Shown piece after piece: positions 10,867 through 20,740 of a stretch of DNA of 64,000 nt. The notes under the pieces were generated by a model. The model made no database searches. It saw only the letters and a list, made by a program, of their open reading frames with translations, and had not been told where the DNA came from. Every line of letters begins with the position of its first letter. Within the stretch, counting starts at the first letter, position 1. The stretch is from contig JAMWET010000651.1 in assembly GCA_024036415.1 (NCBI GenBank), forward strand, positions 16,001 to 80,000, given 5' to 3'. The stretch is from Prochilodus magdalenae. Its lineage: Eukaryota > Chordata > Actinopteri > Characiformes > Prochilodontidae. Made by a program: the position numbers and the translations under genes.

Positions 10867-11036
10867 CTGCAGCATATAGTCCTTGTTAGTAGAGTTAATG
10901 TGAAGCAGCTGCAGGGAAAAAAAAGAAGATCAGACAGATGGAGAAATTAAATACGGCAGAGAAGCACCGGAAGGGCACGAGGGCTCCCAAAGATATTGTT
11001 ACTGTGGTAGACAGGCACACGGCACGCAGCTCTTAC

Positions 11037-11123
11037 AGGCGGGACTTGAGCAATCAGCAGCTGCTCCTCCAGCGCTTGCAGCTGTTTCTTCAATTCCGAA
11101 TTTTCCGTCTCCAGCTCTTGAAT
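11037..11123 (-). CDS. gulp1: gulp1 coding exon: leucine-zipper helix
   Basis: The acceptor CCTCACAG precedes 11123 and the donor GTAAGA follows 11037. The exon is 87 bp, 29 codons, phase 0 at both ends. It encodes IQELETENSELKKQLQALEE followed by QLLIAQVPP. Leucines at positions 4, 11 and 18 of the exon are spaced by seven, with polar residues between, as expected for the coiled coil through which GULP homodimerises. Only 156 bp of intron separate it from the exon that ends the PTB domain. Mammalian GULP1 has a closely similar sequence here (IQDLETENMELK). Confidence 0.95.
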
Positions 11124-11279
11124 CTGTGAGGATGAGAGAGAGAAGTCAATTTTCCTCAAGACCCTGTAAACGAAGCAATTTCCAGGATGTGAAAAGGTGG
11201 ATACTACGTGACGGTGCAGCTGTCTTGGCTGACTACAACACGGAGAAACCGCTTTAGAGTGATTTCCAGGGAAGCGTAC

Positions 11280-11396
11280 TCTTTTCTGCAGGGTTCCTAT
11301 TTGTTTCCGTGTCTCTACATCTTTCCCTCCTGACTCCAGGAACTTCTTGTAGGCCAGATCAAACGCCTGGCCAATGGTCAAAGTGATCTCCTCCGC
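11280..11396 (-). CDS. gulp1: gulp1 coding exon: end of the PTB domain
   Basis: The acceptor TTTCCAG precedes 11396 and the donor GTACGC follows 11280. The exon is 117 bp, 39 codons, phase 0 at both ends. It encodes AEEITLTIGQAFDLAYKKFL and then ESGGKDVETRKQIGTLQKR. The first part is the long C-terminal helix that closes the PTB fold and packs beside the bound NPxY peptide. The rest leads into the zipper helix. Mammalian GULP1 differs at only a few positions (YRKFL, IAGLQKR). Confidence 0.96.
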
Positions 11397-11465
11397 CTGG
11401 AAAGCCCAAAAAACACAGAAAGTTAATATTACATATTACATCAAACTACACCCATCATATAAGGA

Positions 11466-11877
11466 ATAGCTGCACCCAGAAGGAGGTGTGGGATTGCAGT
11501 ATGGAAGATAAAGGTGACCAGGATCAATAACTGATCAATTAAGACTGATGTGATCAATATTTATTGAGCTACACATACAGAAGCCTGTCTCTCAGTATGG
11601 TGTCAGGCTAACACAACACGCCAGACGGGTATGGAGGTGTAGAGGTTCCTAATGGTGCCCTGTGATAATCCATCCCATGCAGCTTGAACATCCTCACACA
11701 GTTCCTGCAGATGGTGCGGTAGGGGTGGAGGTGGAGGGACACCAGGTCTTCTGGATGTGTGACAACAGACTGTGCTGACCACGGTGCCTCCACACACGGA
11801 TTCGTTGGGCGTCTCCACCAAGACTAAAGCGGGACTCGTCACTGAAGATGACCCGCTGCCATTCTTTGGCAGCAATT
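11466..11877 (-). pseudogene. Tc1-B transposon, 3' half (copy 2)
   Basis: The terminal sequence AGCTGCACCCAGAAGGAGG lies at about 11470. Reading the minus strand, the transposase core runs SLGGDAQRIRVW-like (about 11810-11780, frameshifted) down to the C-terminus LQELCEDVQAAWDGLS near 11715-11665. The 5' half is absent; another transposase remnant abuts it at 11878. It lies in the 2.07-kb gulp1 intron, on the same strand as the gene. Confidence 0.8.
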
Positions 11878-12395
11878 AATTTAAGTCCTCAGCCACAAAT
11901 CCAAATTTTACTGAGATCTGGACTCTGACTCGGCCACTCCGGTATATTAACGGTGTTGTTCCGCCATTCCTGTGGAGCTGTGGCTGTCTGCTTGGGGTCA
12001 CGGCGGTGCTGGAAGATAAATCTTCCCCCGAGGCTCGGGTTTCTTGCAGACCGCATGCTGTTTTCCTCCCTGCATTCATTCCAGCCTCTACACTCACAAA
12101 CCTCCCGGGGCCTACTGCAGAGAACCTCCCCACAGCATGACGCTGCCACCACCATGCTCCACAGCGGGGGGTTGGGGATGGGGGGGATTGGTTATATTAA
12201 CATGATGTGAAAGCCACTTAGTTTGATGGCTAAAAGCTCTCTCAGTGGACCATAAACATTCCTCTAGCTGACTTCAGAGTCTTCCTCATGCCTTCTGGCC
12301 AACGAGTCATGAGGTCATAGTGAGTTTTGTCTAAAGGTGACTCTCCTATTGACACTCTCCCATAGCTCCAACTAGGGAAGCACAGGGCAAACAGC
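11878..12395 (-). pseudogene. Remnant of a second Tc1-like transposase
   Basis: The minus strand carries QHRRDPKQTATAPQEWR and NIPEWPSQSPDLS (about 12030-11905), equivalent to the Tc1 segment QHDNDPKHTA...WPSQSPDLNP. Sequence up to about 12395 is compatible with the middle of such a transposase but has several stops. It differs from family Tc1-B, so two different elements have been joined here. Confidence 0.7.
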
Positions 12396-12404
12396 TGTAG
12401 CGTC

Positions 12405-13085
12405 TTCACTTCATAGCTCATCTGCTGTGGACAGTCCAGTGTCTGTCATGCTCTAGTCCTTCATCAGAGGTCACAGGATGCTGCCCACAGGCTGTGCCCA
12501 CAGGCTGTGCCAACAGGATGCTGCCCAAAAGGACGCTGTTAGCTGGACAGTTCTGGTTGGTGGACAACTCTCGGTCCACCAGTGAAACTGAGGTGTCCAG
12601 CAGCACTGCTGAGTCTGATCCACTCACACAGTGTCGCTTCAGTGCTGAGACGGATCCACCACCCACATACAGTCAGAGACGATAGCTCATCTGCTGTGGA
12701 CAGCCCAGTGTCTGCCATGCTCTAGTCCTTCATCAGAGGTCACAGGATGTTGCCCACAGGCTGTGCCCACAGGACACTGCCAACCGGACGCTGCCCAAAA
12801 GGGCACCGTTAGCTGGACAGTTCTGGTTGGTGGACAACTCTTGGTCAAGCAGTGACACTGAGGTGTCCAGCAGCACTGCTGTGTCTGATCCCCTCCCACA
12901 ATGTCAGTGCTGAGAATGATCCACCACCCATATAATACCTGCTCTGTGGTGGTCCTGTGGGGGTCCGGACCATTGAAGAACAGGGTAATACAGTATACAG
13001 AGAAACAGATGGACTACAGTCTGGACCTGTAGAACTAGAGAGTGTCCTATATGGTCAGTGGAGCTGATAGAATGGACAGTCAGTG
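12405..13085. mobile_element. Foldback-type repeat, one arm, with internal tandem duplication (FB copy 2)
   Basis: Two consecutive copies of a ~270-bp block begin TAGCTCATCTGCTGTGGACA at about 12413 and 12684. The second is followed by the usual arm (CAGAGAAACAGATGGACTAC near 12998, GTGGAGCTGATAGAATGGAC near 13059). The other arm is missing. Confidence 0.75.
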
Positions 13086-13464
13086 GAGAGACATATGATT
13101 GGTGCATATTGTATATGGTTACTGTCTGTAAATCAGATGTATATGATCTGTATACTGGATATAATACGAGACAGGCACCAAGTAACCTTCCAGATCACCT
13201 ATATAACATAAAACATTGGGTAATGTTGATTGACAATGGATATTAAACATTATTCCATAAAGAGTTGAGGCCCTGTATAGTGCTGTTCAAGCCCCTGCAG
13301 GCTGTAACAGGTATTATCTCTGTGACCAGTCCTTATACTGTCATAGCTACACTGTAAAACAACGCAACGCCAGCATTAAGGCTTCTACAGCACCATCAGC
13401 CTGACCGCAGTAGCTCCGTTGGTCTGCGGAGGCTGCCGCATCGCCATAAGTGCATTTCCCTTAC
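13086..13464. other. Unassigned gulp1 intron sequence
   Basis: AT-rich sequence without a recognised repeat separates the foldback element from the exon ending at 13465. Confidence 0.45.
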
Positions 13465-13602
13465 GCATTTTTCACTGTCGAACACGTAGCAGAGGTGTTT
13501 ATTGGACTCCGAGTCTTTGCAGATGAATGTGAATATCCTCTTGTCTGTTTTATCATCTGCGCAGAACGATATCCGGTGCAACTGGCAATTGTGCTGCACT
13601 TC
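13465..13602 (-). CDS. gulp1: gulp1 coding exon: central PTB strands
   Basis: The acceptor TTTATAG precedes 13602 and the donor GTAAGG follows 13465. The exon is 138 bp, 46 codons, phase 0 at both ends. It encodes [20 protein letters not shown], then [20 protein letters not shown] and FDSEKC. The [10 protein letters not shown]...FTFICKD pattern is the PTB signature of beta strands that form the NPxY-binding groove, and it is nearly identical to mammalian GULP1. A MITE begins only about 70 bp upstream of the acceptor. Together with the exons at 14204 and 11280 it supplies most of the PTB fold. Confidence 0.97.
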
Positions 13603-13670
13603 CTATAAAGAGAACGAGAGGGTCTTTGGATAAACCCGAAGAACAAGACAGACAAGCAGGTGATCTATAG

Positions 13671-13922
13671 CGTCGCCGCCCAAAGAAAAACAGGCATCTC
13701 CAAAACGGAAACTTTACAGGAGAGGCCAAAAACTTCATTTAACTGAATGGAAGTCAATGGAACCAGACGTCTTTCCAAGCAGTTTTTGGACATTTCTGTT
13801 GGGCCACTCTTCATGGAATTCCCACACAGTGTAAACAGCAGGTCATGTGATCAAATGAATAATAAAAGTAAAAATCAACAAAATTGGGGATACATGGTTT
13901 TCTTTGGACAGCCACGATATAC
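13671..13922 (+). mobile_element. MITE-2 element (copy a), next to a gulp1 exon
   Basis: It starts CCCAAAGAAAAACAGGCATC and ends TTTTCTTTGGACAGCCACGA, which are imperfect inverted ends. The interior shares AGAGGCCAAAAAC, GACGTCTTTCCAAGCAG and TCATGTGATCAAATGA with copies at 32147, 32686, 38128, 41638, 52529, 56808 and 59149. It is about 250 bp with no coding capacity. Confidence 0.85.
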
Positions 13923-13943
13923 AAGTTATGGGGATCACATCTA

Positions 13944-14155
13944 CAGGTATACAGTATGTCCAAAAGTATCCAGACACCCCTCACAATTAGCACATACTGC
14001 TACATTCAGTTGGGTGTTGTAGTGAGCTTGTATAATTTCCATAGAGAAGCTCATATGAATAGAATGGGATGGTCCGGAGTAGCTGCACATGAGCTTATGG
14101 TCAATGCAAAGTGTCAGACAGAGGGGCATTAGCCCCGCCCAAGATTGGGCACAGT
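13944..14155. mobile_element. Terminal fragment of a Tc1/mariner-like element
   Basis: ACAGTATGTCCAAAAGTATC followed by CAGACACCCC is a terminal repeat familiar from teleost Tc1-like elements. About 200 bp of derived non-coding interior follows, without the matching right end. Confidence 0.6.
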
Positions 14156-14203
14156 TATGTTTAATAGGGTTCTATACTGAACATAGAGAAATCATGCGCA
14201 AAC

Positions 14204-14302
14204 CTTCGTCTTAGGATCCAATATCTTCACACCGTAGATGGAAATCTGTAATTCCACTTTAGGAATCTTCTGTCCTTCCGATTTCTTAATGTGTCGTTGA
14301 AA
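14204..14302 (-). CDS. gulp1: gulp1 coding exon: N-terminal half of the PTB domain
   Basis: The acceptor TTCCATAG precedes 14302. The donor after 14204 is GTTTGC, weaker than the other donors but with G at position 5. The exon is 99 bp, 33 codons, phase 0 at both ends. It encodes [20 protein letters not shown] then [19 protein letters not shown] sequence (observed [13 protein letters not shown]), almost identical to mammalian GULP1. It covers the PTB segment that carries the basic surface and the ISIYGVKI strand. A long GT/CA repeat lies about 240 bp upstream in the intron. Confidence 0.96.
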
Positions 14303-14408
14303 CTATGGAACCAGAAAGACAGGCCAATCAATAAAACAGTCAATAAGGCACCCAGCCGCCCAACACCACTCCACAGGTCAGTATATTTATATATGCATTT
14401 ATAGGGCT

Positions 14409-14490
14409 TAGAAGATGAATAAATGAATAAATAAATGAATGAATGAAAAAACAAACATAAAGGAAGATGAATGAATAAATGGATAAAAAA
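14409..14490. repeat. (AATG)n-type tetranucleotide repeat with A-rich spacers
   Basis: AATAAATGAATGAATGAA runs alternate with ACAAACAAACAAA runs in the intron upstream of the exon at 14302. Confidence 0.85.
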
Positions 14491-14544
14491 CAAACAAACA
14501 AAAAAGAATGAATGGTTATTTTGCACACTTAACTTAACTGAACT

Positions 14545-14865
14545 GTTGGTTGTGTGTGTGTGTGTGTGTGTGTGATGGTTGTGTGTGTTTGTTGTGTGTG
14601 TGTGTATGTGTGTGTGTGTGTGTGATGGTTGTGTGTGTGTGTGTGTGATGGTTGTGCGTGTGTGTTGGTTGTGTGTGTGTGTATGTGTTGGTTGTGTGTG
14701 TGTGTTGGTTGTGTGTGTGTGTGTGTGTGTGATGGTTGTGTGTGTTTGTTGTGTGTGTGTGTATGTGTGTGTGTGTGTGTGATGGTTGTGTGTGTGTGTG
14801 TGTGATGGTTGTGCGTGTGTGTTGGTTGTGTGTGTGTGTATGTGTTGGTTGTGTGTGTGTGTTGG

Positions 14866-14898
<33 letters not shown>

Positions 14899-14906
14899 GG
14901 TTGTGT
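14545..14906. repeat. Interrupted (GT)n tract with a 157-bp tandem duplication
   Basis: GT runs broken by TTGGTT and GATGGTT steps. The interruption pattern from about 14552 repeats from about 14709 with an offset of 157 bp, so the tract was duplicated as a block. On the gulp1 RNA it reads as CA repeats. Long frames over it (poly-TH or poly-CV) are artefacts. Confidence 0.95.
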
Positions 14907-15271
14907 CATTTTGCGTTTCGTGAAAGGGGGTGGGCACAATCATGGTCTCCCTGTACACCTGTGCTGCACTAAATGCCTTGATGGTAGCCTCTCACTCATA
15001 AGTTTGTAGGTTCTTGTTAAAGTGGAGGCTCTCAGGGAGAACTGGATCTCCACTTAGCTGTTACTCATTAGCTCTTCTGCGAGCACTGTCCGGTGTAGTC
15101 CGCCGTGGGTCGATTTAAAAGCCATTTGAAAGATGTATTAGAATGTCATAGCAACATGCAGCGATGCTATTCAGGGTCAATTTGATAAGGTGCATTAAAA
15201 CCCTTAGTGACATAAACGCATCATCAGCACGTTAACACCACTAGTATTTATTTAAGCACTCATTTATTATA
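14907..15271. other. Unassigned gulp1 intron sequence
   Basis: Nothing recognisable beyond plain intron sequence. Confidence 0.45.
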
Positions 15272-15340
15272 GTCTCTCTCTCTCTCCCTCGCTCTCTCTC
15301 TCTCTCTCTCTTTTTCAACTTTCTCTCTTTTTCTACTTTC
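15272..15340. repeat. (CT)n microsatellite
   Basis: TCTCTCTC runs with CCTCGCTC interruptions and T-rich ends. Confidence 0.95.
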
Positions 15341-15533
15341 AACAGGCTTCCAACAACGAACCACTACAACAACGTAAACAGATCTGCAATTATAACGCGC
15401 CATTGACCAAGCATGTTGAGGGCAGTTGGGGTGGCACTGCTGGCACCGCAGACAGCTCAAGAACAGATGTTCCAAAGCGTCTGCCAACGTGCAGGACTGG
15501 TGTATCCAGAGCTGTGGTTAAATGTGTACTGAC

Positions 15534-15605
15534 CTTCAGCTTTCGAACGGCGTCCTTCACCACTTCTGTTCCCTTGGGCTGCTCAACCTCAGTGTTCCCT
15601 AGAAA
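15534..15605 (-). CDS. gulp1: gulp1 coding exon: first PTB strand
   Basis: The acceptor TGTCTTCAG precedes 15605 and the donor GTCAGT follows 15534. The exon is 72 bp, 24 codons, phase 0 at both ends. It encodes [20 protein letters not shown] then RKLK. The FLG(S/N)TEVEQPKGT motif is the opening strand and loop of the GULP/CED-6 PTB domain. It follows directly from the exon at 23508, which ends YNAK, to give YNAKFLGNTEV as in mammals (YNAKFLGSTEV). Confidence 0.97.
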
Positions 15606-15639
15606 CTGAAGACAACAAGGTCCATTAGACGACATGCAG

Positions 15640-16440
15640 GACCACCGTTTCTCTGTATACTGTATTACCCTGTTCTTCAATGGAAGGACCCCCACAGGAC
15701 CACCACAGAGCAGGTATGATGTGGGTGGTGGATCATTCTCAGCACTGCAGTGACACTGACGTGGTGGTGGTGTGTTAGTGAGTGTGGTGCTGGTGTGAGT
15801 GGATCAGACACAGCAGTGCTGCTGGAGTGTTTAGACACTGTGTCCACTCACTGTCCACTCTATAAGACACTCCTACCTTGCTGGTCCACCTTGTTGATGG
15901 ACAGTCAGAGACGATAGCTCATCTGCTGCTGCACAGTGCAGTGTTGGTCATCCACTAGTCCTTCATCAGGGGTCACAGGACGCTGCCCCACAGGACGCTG
16001 GCCACAGGACGCTGCCCACAGGTTGCTGCCCACAGGACACTGCCCACAGGATGCTGCCCACAGGACGCTGCCCACAGGACACTGCTCACAGGACGCTGCC
16101 CACAGGACGCTGCCCACAGGACGCTGCCCACAGGACGCTGCTAGCTGCATAGTTCTGGTTAGTGGACGACTCTCAGTCAAGCTGAGGTGTCCAGCAGGAC
16201 TGCTGTGTCTGATCCACTCACACCAGCACCACACACACTAACACCCCACCACCACGTCAGTGTCACTGCAGTTCTGAGAATGATCCACCACCTGCTCCCT
16301 CTGTGGTGGTCCTGTGGGGGTCCTGACCATTGAAGAACAGGGTAATACAGTATACAGAGAAACAGATGGACTACAGTCTGGACCTGTAGAGCTACAGAGT
16401 GCCCTATAAGGCCAGTGGAGTTGATAAATGGACAATGCAT
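15640..16440. mobile_element. Foldback-type repeat, both arms (FB copy 3)
   Basis: The left arm includes GTTTCTCTGTATACTGTATT (15649) and GGTGGATCATTCTCAGCACT (about 15727). The right arm is its reverse complement around 16270-16390. The centre (about 15968-16142) is a mini-tandem of CACAGGACGCTGCC, roughly eleven copies, expanded compared with copy 1. It lies in the 7.9-kb gulp1 intron. Confidence 0.8.
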
Positions 16441-17334
16441 GTAGATACAAGGAGCCCATACATAACACTGACAGGTTAACACATAGCGTTAGATTTACAG
16501 AAGCTGTTTTAATATTCAACTCAACATTAATCCAACACCTCACAAAGCAAATCCCACCGCTGCAGCCATGTCGTACTCCACTGTGCACCATCCACCCAGC
16601 ACAATTATAATTTCAAAGTTCAGAGAAAGCTTTTAAAGCTCCTTTGATAACTCCGATAGTGAAGACCCGTCCCTCTGCCTGGTGTGGCTTCGTGAAACAG
16701 ACTTGAAAGAGTCTGAAAGGGCAGTGCTGCAGCTAGCGCCCGACAGATGGACATGTAGCCGCTCCATGTGGTCAGGCGTCTGTCTAGGCACACAGTGTTG
16801 CTAAACAAACACTGCCGGCTTTTTCCGCACACTCAATCCATGCCTTCCTCCCTAAAGGGAAAGAAATTGGGCCCTGCACTCCCAACTCCGAAGCATTCCA
16901 GCCCATTTCCGCCAGGCATCTGCCAGAGAGGTTGCAGTTCTCCGCCTTGGCCACTGTGCGCTGCTGTTGCACTCCTCAGAAAGGCAGTTCAGCCTTTTCA
17001 CTGGGCACTCTCAGGCGTTCCCTCAGTGGACCTCTGCCTCCTTTTACTTCATAACGCTGATGTATAGTGAGATTACTGGGTCAGTTGTACATCTCAGCAT
17101 CGACATCTTTATGGAGAAGGGAGAGAGGAAAGGTGGAGCTATGGAGGTGGGTGGGGGGCGGGTCTAACCTTTCACCCTTTATTGTTCCCTCCCAGCTCAA
17201 CACAGAGTATCAACACTGCACCCACAGTGAGACAGCAGTAGGTCTGTTAACAGTGTTAACTCCAGTACACGGACTGGATTTGATGGCATTCTGCTGCTGG
17301 AATAGCAGAGAAGAGGTTAAACCATGAGCTGAAT
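16441..17334. other. Unassigned gulp1 intron sequence
   Basis: Mostly single-copy in appearance. Overlapping short frames on both strands at 16620-17070 have no recognisable domain and no splice-bounded exon. Confidence 0.45.
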
Positions 17335-17534
17335 GAGGAGAAGAAGAGAAAAACAAAGAAGAGGAAGAAGAAGAAGAAGAAAAAGAAGAAGAAAAAAAAG
17401 AAGAGGAAGAAAAAGAATAGGAGAAGAATAGAAAGAAGAGGAAGAAAAGGTAGAAGAAGAAGAAATAGAAAAAGAAGAAGAAGAAGAGGAAAACAGGTAG
17501 AAGAGGAAGAAGAAGTAGAAGAGAAAGAACAAGT

Positions 17535-17566
<32 letters not shown>

Positions 17567-17991
17567 AAGAGGAAAAAAGAGGAGAAGAAGGAGAAAGAAA
17601 AGAATAGGAGGAAGAGGATGGGAAAGAAGAAGAGGAGGAGGAAGAAGAAGAAGAGGAAAAAGAGGAAGAAGAAGAAGAAAGAGGAGAAGAAGAAGAAGAG
17701 GAAGAAGTAGTAGAAGAGGAAGAAGAAGAAGAAGAAGAAGAAGAAAGAGGTAAAGAAGAGGAAGAAAAGGTAGAAGAAGAAGAAGAAGTAGAAAAAGAAG
17801 ATGAAGAAGAAGAGGAAAACAGGTAGAAGAGGAAGAAGAAGTAGAAGAGAAAGAACAAGTGTAAGAAGAAGAAGAAGAAGAAGAAGAAAGAGTAGAAGAA
17901 GAAGAAAGAGGAGAATAGGAGGAAGAGGATGGGAAAGAAAAAGAGGAGGAGGAGGAAGAAGAAGAAGAAGAAGAAGAAGAGGAAAACGGGT

Positions 17992-18022
<31 letters not shown>

Positions 18023-18213
18023 AAAGAACAAGTGTAAGAAGAAGAGGAAAAAGAAGAAGAAGAAGAAGAAGGCAGAGGAGAAGAAGAAGAAGAGGAAGAA
18101 GTAGTAGAAGAGGAAGAAGAAGAAGAAGAAGAAAGAGAAGAACAGGAGGAAGAGGACGGGAAAGAAGAAGAGGAGGAGGAAGAAGAAGAAGAAGAGGAGG
18201 TGGAGGAAGATTG
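17335..18213 (+). repeat. ~880-bp polypurine (GAA/GGA)n tract 1
   Basis: Almost only A and G on the plus strand, with rare T (GTAGAAG, AAGTGTAAG) and C (AACAGG). Second-order repeats are visible: AACAGGTAGAAGAGGAAGAA at about 17494 and 17819, with a GGG variant near 17986; AGGAAGAGGATGGGAAAGAA near 17610 and 17920 with a variant near 18148. Frames of 270-400 codons on the minus strand (Ser/Leu/Phe) are artefacts of the triplet unit. Confidence 0.97.
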
Positions 18214-19093
18214 AGAGTGTTCCACGTCACCAGCGCTGGTGAACAGAGGGGGGGCCTGTGTAAATGAGGGCTTGGTGCACTCCTGCTGTAAGCACGGGGG
18301 TCCTGCTATAACGCGCCCGCTGCACGTGAGCACGCTGATGGTGGATGGTGTCCAGTGTCCGAGGTCACGCTGACCGTGGAGGCACAGCCTTAGAAACAGC
18401 CGTGATAGATACATCTCAGTGCGCAGAGTGGACAGCTCAAGCTCCCCATTACTGCTCCCTCCTGGGCTCCTGAGAGGGGCTCTGGCTTCAGCTGCGCTGT
18501 CCCACTTCATCCATCACCTGCTCCCGTGGCAGAGGAGCTTTTTTCAAGCACCCACTGACTTGTACTACCGCAGGCTCACGTCCCCACGTCCCCACGTCCC
18601 CGTACAGGACAAGGGTGAAGGAACCACACACCCAGCGGGACAGGTTCTATATAGACCACTGATGATGTAGTGCTAAGCGTTATCTTCACCTCAAAGAAAC
18701 CCTTCAACCCCGGATAGAACCGGTTCTGCTGGGTGTGTTGTTCCTTTATGCTTGAAGAACCTCTTTCACTGGAGAGTCACTAGAGAACAACCACAAGTCG
18801 TCTTACCCAGCGTTCTCTCCCCTAATGAACCATCACTGTCTATCAGGCCTGGAGGACACTGGTCTTCACCAGCGTCTGACCTTTAATACACTAGCTACTA
18901 TCAGAACATCAGAGAACCTTCAGAGGTCTCATAACAACCATTCGGTACTAGCTAAGCAAACACAATCCGGTCACCATCAGCCCGCATCTTGTATTAACGA
19001 TTGGAGAGGTAAACCACTCCATCCTGTCCTCTTCAAAAATCTTAAAGTCTAGATCTTAGCACTCTTGGAGCATTTCTATTGGTCCAAGCATCT

Positions 19094-19094
<1 letters not shown>
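18214..19094. other. Unassigned sequence between the two polypurine tracts
   Basis: Looks like ordinary intron. CCCCACGT is repeated three times at about 18580-18600. No exon with splice sites was found. Confidence 0.45.
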
Positions 19095-19124
<30 letters not shown>

Positions 19125-19498
19125 AAGAAGAAGAAGAAGAAGAAGAAGAAGAAAAAGAAGAAGAAAAAGAAGAAGGAGAAGAAGAAGAAGAAGAAGAAGA
19201 AGAGGAAAAAGAAGAAGAGGAAAAAGAAGAAGAAGAAGAAGGACAAAAAGAAAAGAAGAAGAAGAAAAGAAGAAGAGGAAGAAGAAAAAGAAGAAGAAGA
19301 GGAAGAAAAGAAGAAGAGAAAAAGAAAAGAAGAAGAAGAAGAAAAAGAAAAGAGAAGAAGAAAAGAAGAAAAGAAGAAAAAAAGATGAAGAAGAAAAGAA
19401 GAAGAGGAAGAGGAAGAAGAAGAGAATGAAGAAAAGAAGAAGGAGAAGAAGAAGAGGATGAAGAAGAAGAGGACGGAGATGAAGAAGAGGATGAAGAA

Positions 19499-19554
<56 letters not shown>

Positions 19555-19971
19555 AAAGAAGGAGAAGAAGAAGAGGAAGAGGAAGGAGAAGAAGAAGAAA
19601 AGAGGAAGAAGAAGAAGAAGAAGAAGAAGAAGAGGAAGAGGAAGAGGAAGAAGAAGAGAATGAAGAAAAGAAGAAGGAGAAGAAGAAGAAGAGGAAGGAG
19701 AAGAAGGAGAGGAAGAAGAAGGAGAAGAAGAAGAGGAAGAAGAAGGAGAAGAAGAAGAAAAGAAGGAGAAGAAGAAAAGAAGAAAAGAAGAAGAAGAAGA
19801 AGAAAAGGAAGAGGAAGAAGAAGAGAATGAAGAAAAGAAGGAGAAGAAGAGGAAGAAAAGAAGGAGAAGAAGAGGAAGAGGAAGAAGAAAAGAAGAAGAG
19901 GAAGGAGAAGAAGAAGAGGAAGAAAAGAAGGAGAAGAAGAGGAAGAAAAGAAGGAGAAGAAGAGGAAGAAG
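19095..19971 (+). repeat. ~880-bp polypurine (GAA)n tract 2
   Basis: Pure A/G apart from a few T and C. The first 70 bp are nearly perfect GAA. After about 19650 an AGGAAGAGGAAGAAGAAGAG block recurs. It is 880 bp from tract 1, in the same orientation. Long Lys/Glu or Leu/Phe frames are artefacts. Confidence 0.97.
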
Positions 19972-20321
19972 GACACGGTTACAGTGAATGCTCCTGAGTC
20001 TGACTGTTACTCTCCTAGCTGAGTATGAGATGAGTCCTGGGTTACTAGAGACTGGTTTTCCTCATTACTGTTCAGTCCCACTCCGGAGTTCTGCTGTGGA
20101 ACTGTCACTATTCAACACAGCTGCAAGTCCCACTCTCCGCTTACCACCACTCCACTTCTCCGAGCGTTTCAGTAATCCCAGATCATGCTCACTTCAGGAC
20201 TATTTCTGGCCTTATGTTTTCGGTGAAGTTGATGGTCCACTGTGCTTCCAGGGTTTACCAAAGCGCTGGACAGTTCTGAACCCAACTCCAGATGTTTTAG
20301 CTTCTCCTTGGTGGTTTACTT
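19972..20321. other. Unassigned gulp1 intron sequence
   Basis: No exon or repeat recognised. Confidence 0.4.
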
Positions 20322-20740
20322 TTCAGTGACGAGTCCCACTTCTGTCCTGGTGGAGACGACTAACGAATCCATGTGTGGAGGCACCGTGGTCAGCACCAAG
20401 ATCAACGGTTTGTGGTCACACGTCCAGAAGGCCTGGTGTCCCTCCACCTCCACCCCTACCGCACCATCTGCAGGAACTGTGTAAGGATATCCAAGCTGCA
20501 TGGGATGGATTAGCACAGGACTCCATTAGGAACCTCTACAGCTCCATACCGAGACGTCTGGCGTGTTGGGTTAGCAAACACGGCGGCCCGACGCCATACT
20601 GAGAGACAGACTTCTGTATGTGTAGCTCAATAAATATTGATCATATCAGTCTAAATGTATCATCAGTTATTGATCCTGGTCACCTTTACCTTCCTTCCCA
20701 ACAGCACCGCACTCCCACACCTCCCTCTGGGCCCAGCTGT
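20322..20740 (+). pseudogene. Tc1-B transposon, 3' half (copy 3)
   Basis: The plus strand starts at the SDES segment (20328), continues through the C-terminal helix LQELCKDIQAAWDGLAQ (about 20465-20515) and ends SIPRRLACWVSKHGGPTPY at 20602. The family's 3' non-coding part (GTGTAGCTCAATAAATATTG) and terminal sequence (CCTCTGGGCCCAGCTGTTCT) follow. The 5' half is missing. Confidence 0.8.

Noticed and set aside
14227..14958. 243-codon His/Thr-rich minus frame next to a gulp1 exon
   Set aside because: The GT tract creates the open frame. The true exon at 14302-14204 is in a different frame.
17210..18510. Frames of 273, 324 and 397 codons on the minus strand (Ser/Leu/Phe-rich)
   Set aside because: They run through polypurine tract 1, where stops are rare by composition in every frame. 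No domain, no splice structure, and similar length in all three frames.
19056..19997. 306-codon minus frame and 179-codon plus Lys/Glu frame
   Set aside because: Products of polypurine tract 2; codon content simply follows the GAA unit.
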